Of a stretch of DNA of 64,000 nucleotides, positions 56,423-64,000 are shown in pieces (within the stretch, counting starts at the first letter, position 1; each line of letters begins with the position of its first letter). The stretch comes from Cephalotrichum gorgonifer. Its lineage: Eukaryota > Ascomycota > Sordariomycetes > Microascales > Microascaceae. The stretch spans positions 558,001-622,000 of the forward strand of contig ONZQ02000015.1 of NCBI GenBank assembly GCA_900312665.1. The letters are read 5' to 3'. Both the position numbers and the translations under genes were made by a program. The notes under the pieces were generated by a model. It did no database searches and was not told where the DNA came from. It saw only the letters and a list, made by a program, of their open reading frames with translations.

Positions 56423-59400
56423 ATGGCCGGCGCCTCCTCTGTAAAGCCCGCATACGGGCGCAGACTCATGATTGACATCATCGATGGCCACGCCATGAAT
56501 AACCCGAGCCGCACATGGCTTCTCACCCCTCGTTCCTCAGACCCCGCGGACGGCTGGAAACCCGTGACATTCAAAGATGGCTCAAAGGCAATCGATCGGA
56601 TAGCGCACAAGATCATCGAGACTTCGGGACACCCGCCTTCCGGGGAGTTCCCCACCATTGCGTACATCGGCCCTAACGACATTAGGTACATCATATTCAT
56701 GTTTGGTGCCATCAAAGCGGGATACCAGGTTCGTCCTTCCTCTCCGAGTCCTGTTAGGCGGCAGTGAGAGCCTAACTTTGCCCAGGCTCTGTTCATATCA
56801 CCTCGAAATTCCCACGAGGGACAAATGAACCTCTTCCACCGAACTAATTGCAACACTATCTGCTTCGACTTCAGCTTCCGAAAGGTCGTCCAGCCGTTGT
56901 TGCAGGAACGGGACATGCTCTCCATAATGGCAAGCCCGGTGGACCAGTGGTTCCCACAGGAGGAGGTACCACACTTCCCGTACGAGAAGTCGTTTGATCA
57001 GGCGCGGTGGGAGCCCTTCACCGTGCTTCATACGAGTGGAAGTACGGGCCTTCCGAAGCCGATCATCTGCCGACAGGGCATGATCTCGATCAGCGACGCT
57101 TATCATCATCTGCCCGAGTGGCATGGGACGAAAATATGCATGCAGGCTTGGGCAGATAAGGGAAGCGTCCTGCTTGACCTAAGTACGGAGTTTTAGACGC
57201 AAGCACCTGTAAGGACATATCGCTAACCTAACCTCAGTGCCTCTTTTTCATGCGGCCGGTCTATACCTCACCATCACGATGACCCTTTTCTGGGATATGG
57301 TGGTCGCCCTGGCAATACCAGAAAAGCCGCTGTCCTCAGACCTGACCCTGGAGTGTCTCACCAGCCTCAAGCCGGATAGTGTCATGATGCCGCCTGTGAT
57401 ATTGGAGGACATCAGCCAGTCGAAGGAGAGCATGAATGTCTTGTCGAAACTCAACTTCGTCGCGTTTGGAGGGGGTAAGTCCCACCTCCCAGCACTAGAG
57501 AATATCAAGCCGCCTAACCAGACTATATAGGTAGTCTCGCTCCCAAGGCTGGCGATGAGCTCGTGAGGAACGGGGTGACTCTTGAGAACATTATTTCCTC
57601 TACGGAGTATGTTATTATACCCTTGTCATATCATGTCACCCTTGCCCAAGTGCTCACATACTCACATCACGCCAGGTTTGCCCCGTTTCCGGTTTATATG
57701 CAGCCCGGCCGAACGATGTGGCAGTGGTTCATCATAAACTCGGAGGTCTTTGGTTGTGAGTGGCGTAATACAGACGCAGGACCCGACATATTCGAGCAAG
57801 TCATTGTCCGAAAGGCAAAAGATCCGGGCCTACAGGGATTCTTCTATACCTTCCCCGACCTCGACGAGTTCCATACCAAGGACCTATTCCGCAAGCACCC
57901 GACGCTGTCCGACCATTGGTTTTACCACGGGCGCTCGGACGATGTTATCGTGTTCTCGAACGGGGAGAAGCTCAACCCGGTCACGATCGAGTCCATTATC
58001 ATGGGCCATCCTGATTTACACGGGGCGCTGGTGGTGGGAACGAATAGGTTCCAACCCGCGCTCCTCCTCGAGCCCAAGGAGCCGCTAAAGACCGAAGACG
58101 AGGAAAATAAGCTCGTCGATTCGGTTTGGCCCCTTGTGGTTCGGGCGAACAAAGAAACCGTTGCCCACGGCCAGATCGGCCGCAAGTTCATCAGGGTGAC
58201 GAAGCCGGAGAAGCCGTTTCTGAGGGCGAGTAAGGGCACGATACAACGAGCCGGAACAGTGAAGATGTACAGCGAATACATCGACCAACTATACGAGAAG
58301 GCCGGCCAAACGTCTGCATCCGACGCAATCCCGGTCGATATAAGCTCGGAGAACGGCATGGTTGAGTCCGTCGCGAAAATATTCGCAGTGGTGGAAGGTG
58401 TAGACGCTCCTCCGGATCCCGACACGGACTTCTTCCAGAGTGGCGTCGACTCCATGCAGGTCATCAGCGCGTCACGGTTGCTACGTGCTAGCCTAGAGTC
58501 GGCGGGCGTGCATACGAGCGCGGATGCACTGGCGACTCGGGTGATATACGGTAACCCAACACCCCGAAAACTGGCACATTACCTATTCTCCCTCGTCAAA
58601 TCCGGTTTGGAGGGAGAGGAGACGGCCGCAGAGCATGAGATTAGTGCCATGCGTACCCAAGTTGAGAGATACACCCGGAGCCTGCCGGCCAAGATCCAGG
58701 GAAAACAGCCCCCGTCTGATGATGCGCAGACTATTCTGCTGACGGGGTCCACAGGTGGTTTGGGGTCGTATCTGTTAGATTTCATGTGCTCAAGCCCGAC
58801 GGTCAAGAAGGTCATCTGCCTTAATAGGGTGGAGAACGGGCGAGAGAGGCAAACGCAGGTTAGCTCCGGCCGCGGCCTTCGGACGGACTTCCACAAGGTC
58901 GAATTCCTCCACGCCGATCTTAGCAAAGGCACTCTTGGACTGGACTACAAAGAGGACTATGGACGTTTGAAGAACGAGGTGGATAGAATTATCCACAACC
59001 AGTGGCCCGTCAACTTCAACCTCTCCGTCGAGTCTTTCGAGCCCCACATTCGCGGAGTGCGCCACCTCGTTGATTTCAGCGCCAGCGCCAAGAAAGCTGT
59101 CCCGATTACGTTCATCTCCTCGATTGGCGCAGTTGACGGGTGGAAGGAGCCACATCCCGTCCCGGAGAGCTCTATCGGTGACATGACCATCTCGTCCACC
59201 GGGTACGGTCGGTCCAAACTCGTTAGCAGCCTAATCTTGGAGAAGGCGACGGAGGAATCCGGGGTCCCGACGGAGATTATCCGAGTCGGGCAAATCGCCG
59301 GTCCGCTCGCGAAGCAGGGTGTGTGGAATAGGCAGGAGTGGCTACCGAGTATCATTGCCAGCTCCGTGTACCTCGGCAGTCTTCCTGGTGATCTGGGCGC

Positions 59401-59821
59401 CATGGAGACGGTGGATTGGACTCCCATCGAGGCCATCGCACAAATGGTCCTCGAGGTGTCTGGCATCACGTCGCGGGTTTCTCTCCCAGACGTGAGCGGA
59501 TACTTCCACGGCGTCAATCCTTCGACGACAACGTGGGGGCAGCTAGCGCCGGCGGTGAAAGACTTCTACGGCGGCCGCTTAAAGAGCCTCGTACCATTCG
59601 CCCAGTGGGTGCAGGAGTTGGATCAGAGCCAGACGGCCAGCGATGATGTGAATAAGAACCCGGCCGTTAAGCTCTTGGATACGTACAGGGGGATGAGCGC
59701 GGGAAGTGGGCATGTAGACATGGACATGAAAAGGACCAAGAAGTACAGCCGGACGATGAGGGAGTTGGGTCCGATTTCTCCGGAGCTGATGAAGCATTGG
59801 TGCGGTCAGTGGGGCTTCTAG
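56423..59821 (+). CDS. NRPS-like adenylate-forming reductase (A-PCP-R)
   Basis: Predicted exons 56423-56728, 56786-57182, 57238-57474, 57531-57606 and 57676-59821 give 1053 residues. The adenylation domain (about 10-560) has the P-loop-like TSGSTGLPKP at 185-194 and FYHGRSDDVIVFSNGEK later. The carrier domain (about 575-660) has the phosphopantetheine Ser598 in SGVDSMQ. The thioester-reductase domain (about 690-1050) starts with the NAD(P) motif TGSTGGLGSY near 695. It has no condensation domain. Such enzymes activate a carboxylic acid, hold it as a thioester and release an aldehyde or alcohol. They differ from Lys2 aminoadipate reductase in size and N-terminus. The last intron (69 nt) has no stop in frame. 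The substrate cannot be read by eye. No obvious partner tailoring genes are adjacent. Confidence 0.92.
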
Positions 59822-60951
59822 TCTCAGATGTTCCCAGGGGAGGTATGTCGTTCCCTCCGCCTCACGATTCTCGGAAAAAGAAGCTGGGCTGCGGTCTCTT
59901 CCGCCCAAGCAACAAGCAAATATCGAGTGCCTCCGAGCGCTATTTTTAGTCAATGGCGATAGCTGTCCACACGGCCTCGTGAATACTTGACCATGCCCGA
60001 TACGGTGTTTGTGCGTGTTTCAGGAGCCTCGAAATGCTAGTTTGTTCATGCAGTGGCTGGCGAAAATTTTCGAAACACTCGAAACCTGGGCTCTTCCCGG
60101 GGTAATGAACATCTGTTGTGATATATAATCGAGATAATTATGGCTAAAATTAAATATGTCAGGACTTTCACTCATAGCTTATTGGCACCAAAAAATTGCC
60201 CAGTCGTATGTCTGCGTCGTCGAGTATGGTGCTCACAGCGTCCTCGATTACCGTCAAGATGTTCTTCCTCGGCTCTTACCGGATTTTCGACGATCAGCAA
60301 TCCAATGCGGATCCCGTTCTGCACTCGCCACCCCTGCTCCATGGCACGGACTCGCACCCCGGATCTGCTTCAGCCCGGCGCCCCTGCGGCCTATCGGAAC
60401 ATTAAGAGCCCAGGCTGTAGGGTTGGTAGAACCCCTCTTCTCGTTCAATTGGGGCGTCGGTCGCTGGGGCTCTCAGTCGATCCCGTTCTGAAACTTCTGT
60501 GCGTCGGGACTTTGTTGCGCGCCTCAGCACGGGGCCGACAGAGCCGGGGAGATGCGATTGGTGCCCATGCACAGCCCTGATGGTTTTAAGTGGGAAGAAT
60601 GGGGGAGGGCGAAAGTTTCGTGAGGGCGTTGACACAGAATTTCAGCTTCGGTTTCCCAAATAGGAGAAGAATACGAGAGACAATGGATAGGAGAATGGGC
60701 CTAAGCAGGTATGGCCCAAGGTCATTGCTTCTTTGCTCTACTGACTGATGTCTATATAATGTCTATCCACCACTCCTTACCATCACCCCTTTCACATCAT
60801 CATTAAGCCTCCAAGGCCTGATCTCCCCATAGCTTTATTACCTCCACTTCCACCAAGCTTCCGCACACTCTAATCTCAAACGGCGCTGGCTGCCTCTTTA
60901 CTTAACTGCTACCACATCTTCGTACACACCTAATTCCCCAGTATCATCAAG
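59822..60951. other. Spacer and promoter of the Egh16-like gene
   Basis: No supportable gene. A TATATAAT box lies at 60753-60760, about 190 bp before the start codon, followed by a long pyrimidine-rich leader. Confidence 0.45.
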
Positions 60952-61961
60952 ATGCTCTACCACGTCACCTTCATCGCTACCCTGGCGACGCTCGCCTCCT
61001 CCCACGGCGTCGTCACCTCGATCCAGGGCGCAAACGGCGTCGTCATGCCCGGCCTCTCCATTGCAGACGGCACCCCCCGCGACTGCAGCTCCAACCGCTG
61101 CGGCTCCCAGGCCGACACTTCCATCATCCGCGATCGGGAGATGTCCGAGAACGGCCCGCTTGGGCGCACCCAGGGAAACGGGCCTGTCCTCGCCGAGACC
61201 ATGATTTCGAACTTCATGGGTACTGGCTCCGCGCCTACGAATAATGGAGCCAATGATAGTGTTGGTGTAGAGGATGATATCCCCCAGAACAACCAGAAGA
61301 GGGGCATTAGGGAGAAGAGGCAGCTGAGGAACCTCCTGGGTGGTCTCTTTGGTGGTGGTGGTGGTGGTGGTGGCAGCGGCGGTGGTAACGGCGGGGGCGG
61401 TGCTACTGGCCTCGGGGGTCTACTTGGTGGAGGTGGTGATTCCAATGACGGACCTCCCGAGGCCAGCGTAGCCCAGAGCGCTGGTGCCGGCCAGTCCGAT
61501 GGGCTCCCCACCTGCTCAGATGACGGTACAATCTCGTTGACCTACCGCCAGGTACGCCAAAAGCCCTCTTTGCGACCTATCAGGCTCCGATACTAACCCT
61601 CTCGCAGATCAACCAGGATGGAGCAGGCCCCCTGGACGCAGCCGTCGACGGCACCTCGGGCGGCACCGACCCTGACGCCTTCCAGAATGCCGAGGTAACC
61701 CAGGATGTCCCCGGCCTTGGCATTCAGGGCCTCTCGCTCGCCACGAACACCGACTTCCCTGTGGAGGTGCAGATGCCCGCGGGGATGACCTGCGACGCCA
61801 CGGTAGCCGGTGTGGATAACGTCTGCATCGTCCGCGTGCGTAACGGCGCCGCTGCTGGACCGTTTGGAGGATCTGCGGCCTTCACGCAGTCGGCGGCATC
61901 CAGGAAGAGGGCTATTGCCTACCGGCTCAAGAAGAGGATGGAGATTGGAAACCGTAAGTAG
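60952..61961 (+). CDS. Egh16-like secreted protein (Gas1/Mas-type)
   Basis: Predicted exons 60952-61551 and 61608-61961 give 317 residues. The signal peptide is about 1-17. The mature start SHGVVTSIQGANGVVMPGLS and the following DGTPRDC with further Cys match the Egh16 family (DUF3129), which includes appressorium-expressed Gas and Mas proteins of plant pathogens. A glycine-rich insert of about 35 residues (roughly 135-170), preceded by a dibasic EKRQLR stretch, separates N- and C-terminal parts. The C-terminal exon restores VEVQMPAGMTCDATVAGVDNVC in pieces and ends with an unusual basic tail (RLKKRMEIGNRK). It is probably exported to the wall or host interface. Confidence 0.87.
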
Positions 61962-63114
61962 GAAATATAACACGAAACTAGGACTCGGGGGAAGTAAGGG
62001 AATTGGGCCAAGAGTGGAAGCTCTAGCAGGCCTAGAGCTCGGTTGTAACCCCTCGATCTCGGGGGGTACTATAGATATCCATACGCTCCTTTATGAACTT
62101 AGATATATATATTCTTCGGCCCTGCTATGGTTTGAGACTAGTATTGCCTGACATGTGAATTAATTCTTGAATTCACATCGTTGTGGGCGAAGGAAGCGGC
62201 TATTGAAGGCCGGCTTGATTACGTCGGCAATGGGCGCCGGCAGATGACTTGCTGCTACAGTATGTCCATTGATTTACAACCACTAGTGACTAACCGTGAG
62301 TATCCAGGCCAGGGAGGCAGAAGCTTCGGGAACAATGCATCAACTCCCCGAGGACGGCTAACAACCAACTCCCCTCTCCCCGTTAGCGGTAACAACGTCC
62401 CCGGTTTTTCCACTCGAGGAGAACCCAAAAAAAGAAATGCGGCGATCGGATGACACGTTAGCGAGCGTTCCGTCACAGTGAATCGCTAGAGAGATGACGT
62501 AGCTTCTCAGGGTCCTCATCATCGTTTGAGCACCGGTTGTACTGGGGTCTTGCAGAGGACAAGCTTCCCCGCGTTCATGCACTACGGGCTAGCCGGGGAA
62601 GTCCGGGGAGAACGAGACGGAGATTAGAGTGTTGGGCGAGCGGTGGTTCACGCGGTTCTAGGAGAGGTGTCACGGCCTCTCATTGCGCATCCCGTTGAGG
62701 TATTTGCAGATATTACACACCAATATTGCGGGGAAACGTCGGGCAAGTTTTACCAGACTAGGAAGTGGTGTGGCCGTGGTGGTGGTTTGCCATATAATCC
62801 TTGCTTATTTTTTGTAAGCGGGGTGACTCGGTCTCGGGACCAAGCCACTTCGTCCCCGAGATGCTATTGGGAGCGCAGGCTCGTTGACCGACCGTGCGCG
62901 GGGATTATCGGGCCAGCGCCGAATGACCTGCGAATTGTTGTCATAGTCGACAGGAAGAATGCTGAAGACACTAATGAGTTTCCTCGTACTCGGGCCGGGG
63001 ACTAAAAATACTCGGATACTTTGTGCCACTAATGCTAGGAATATATAATAATCGTCTTGCGATCTCGTCTATGTGTTCCCGCGCAAAGGTTATAAGTGTA
63101 TCAAGACACACACC
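61962..63114. other. Spacer and promoter of the propeller glycosidase
   Basis: No supportable gene. TATATAATA at 63042-63050 lies about 65 bp before the start codon. A TGACTCGGTCTCGG near 62825 is a partial match (9 of 11) to the glycine-cluster element, isolated and probably chance. Confidence 0.45.
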
Positions 63115-64000
63115 ATGAAGTCTGCATTCAAAGCCCTCGGTCTCCTCGGAGGCGTCCTCCTAGCGACCCTTGCGAGCGCCCAGACCGCACCAGCACCGCA
63201 TGGCTGGCCGGTATTCAGCTACCAGGGAGTACTCACCGACAAGGACACGCTCAAGTATAACCCAACCGACGAGTTCATCTTCCCCGGCGTCTTCCACGCC
63301 GGAGCTCACCTGGGTGATCCTCTCGGGGAATGGTACCTCTACTACGCGCCTCACGACGACCCCGGTGGCATCTCGCTCATGTACGCCGAGAGCCTCGACG
63401 GGCCCTGGACCGAATATGCCAACAACCCCGTCATCAAGAATGTGTGGAAGCCGAACTACTCGGTGCCCCACGTCTCCAGCGCGGACCCGATCTGGAACAA
63501 GGAGGCCGGCCGCCTGTTCGTGTACTTCCACGGCAGCAACTCGCAGACGCGCTGGGCCGAGACCGATGACGGCGTGAAGTTTGACTACGGCGGCCCTGCG
63601 GTGGACAACAAGATGGGGGGCGCGAACGTCACCGAATCGAGCTACGCGCGCGTGTTCCCGCATCCCGACAAGAAGTCGGGCTACGCCTACGGCATGTTCT
63701 ACATGGGCAACGAGAAGGACAACGTGCGCCGCATCAGACTCGCCGAGTCGGTGGACGGGCGCACCTGGGTCGTTGACCCCGACTACGTCGTCGAGCCCGG
63801 CCTCGAAGAGGGCGCAAACGTCTCGGGTGCCGACCTGTGGAAGTGGAAGGGCAAGCATTATGTTGTTTACCACGCCTCCAGCGGAAACAGCTACGCCAGA
63901 ACTATCGACAAAACTCTGCGCAAGGTTGGCTCCTTGCCTATCCTGCTCCACCAGTCCAGTGGTGTCGGCGAGGATGTTGGGCGCGTAGCCTCTCCGGAGA
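63115..64000 (+). CDS. Secreted five-bladed beta-propeller glycosidase (GH43-like), partial
   Basis: Open from the ATG at 63115 to the window edge (295 residues seen, 3' end missing). Residues 1-21 are a signal peptide ending ASA. The repeated pattern of aromatic strands (WYLYYAPHDD, LFVYFHGSN, YGMFYMGNE, YVVYHASSGN), each followed by a polar turn, is that of GH43/GH32-superfamily propellers. An early Asp-rich strand (YNPTDEFIFPGVFHAG) takes the place of the usual catalytic base position. I cannot fix the family or substrate by eye; an arabinan- or fructan-active enzyme is likely. A TATA box lies 65 bp upstream. Confidence 0.75.
   Translation, partial: MKSAFKALGLLGGVLLATLASAQTAPAPHGWPVFSYQGVLTDKDTLKYNPTDEFIFPGVFHAGAHLGDPLGEWYLYYAPHDDPGGISLMYAESLDGPWTEYANNPVIKNVWKPNYSVPHVSSADPIWNKEAGRLFVYFHGSNSQTRWAETDDGVKFDYGGPAVDNKMGGANVTESSYARVFPHPDKKSGYAYGMFYMGNEKDNVRRIRLAESVDGRTWVVDPDYVVEPGLEEGANVSGADLWKWKGKHYVVYHASSGNSYARTIDKTLRKVGSLPILLHQSSGVGEDVGRVASPE

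Overview
The window reads as nuclear DNA of a filamentous ascomycete (Pezizomycotina), probably a plant-associated Sordariomycete. Genes are monocistronic and lie on both strands. Introns are short (about 50-110 bp) with GT..AG ends. Spacers are AT-richer than the coding regions. The gene content fits this lifestyle: NACHT-ankyrin remnants, plant-wall hydrolases, an Egh16-like surface protein, small cysteine-rich secreted proteins and an NRPS-like reductase. I saw no rRNA, tRNA, CRISPR array or intact transposon.

The outstanding region is about 1.9-15.5 kb. Five genes that together convert glycine to pyruvate sit side by side: T-protein (minus), serine hydroxymethyltransferase (plus), H-protein (plus), P-protein (minus) and L-serine dehydratase (plus). 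The logic is that P, H and T split glycine into CO2, NH3 and methylene-THF, SHMT combines methylene-THF with a second glycine to make serine, and the dehydratase deaminates serine to pyruvate. The L-protein is shared with other dehydrogenase complexes and is absent. Immediately upstream lies a three-repeat Myb factor of the Bas1 type. The three intergenic regions that serve the five enzymes each carry a pair of GACTCGGTG-type elements. The H-protein promoter also has an array of related elements at about 21-22 bp spacing, and the P-protein/dehydratase promoter has four CRGTGA cores exactly 10 bp apart. I infer a dedicated glycine-utilisation regulon, possibly controlled by the neighbouring Myb protein.

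From 15.8 to 24.9 kb there is a secreted beta-lactamase-fold hydrolase, an orphan protein with a triplicated module, a decayed GNAT-ankyrin gene and a DHA2-type drug exporter. From 24.9 to 41.4 kb a gene-poor stretch precedes a Na+/H+ antiporter, a zinc alcohol dehydrogenase, a small secreted Cys-rich protein, an FAD monooxygenase, an Hsp31/DJ-1 protein and a sugar transporter. The transporter is divergent from a GH51 arabinofuranosidase at 42.4-44.4 kb, a likely arabinose release/uptake pair.

From 44.6 kb to the end, genes are separated by long spacers: a degraded 2EXR gene, a second small Cys-rich secreted protein, a VOC-fold protein, a quinone-reductase-like enzyme with two possible starts, a rhamnogalacturonan acetylesterase, an aegerolysin, an A-PCP-reductase enzyme, an Egh16-like secreted protein and a beta-propeller glycosidase cut by the window edge. 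All gene models were built by eye from splice signals and reading frames. Exon ends are predictions.
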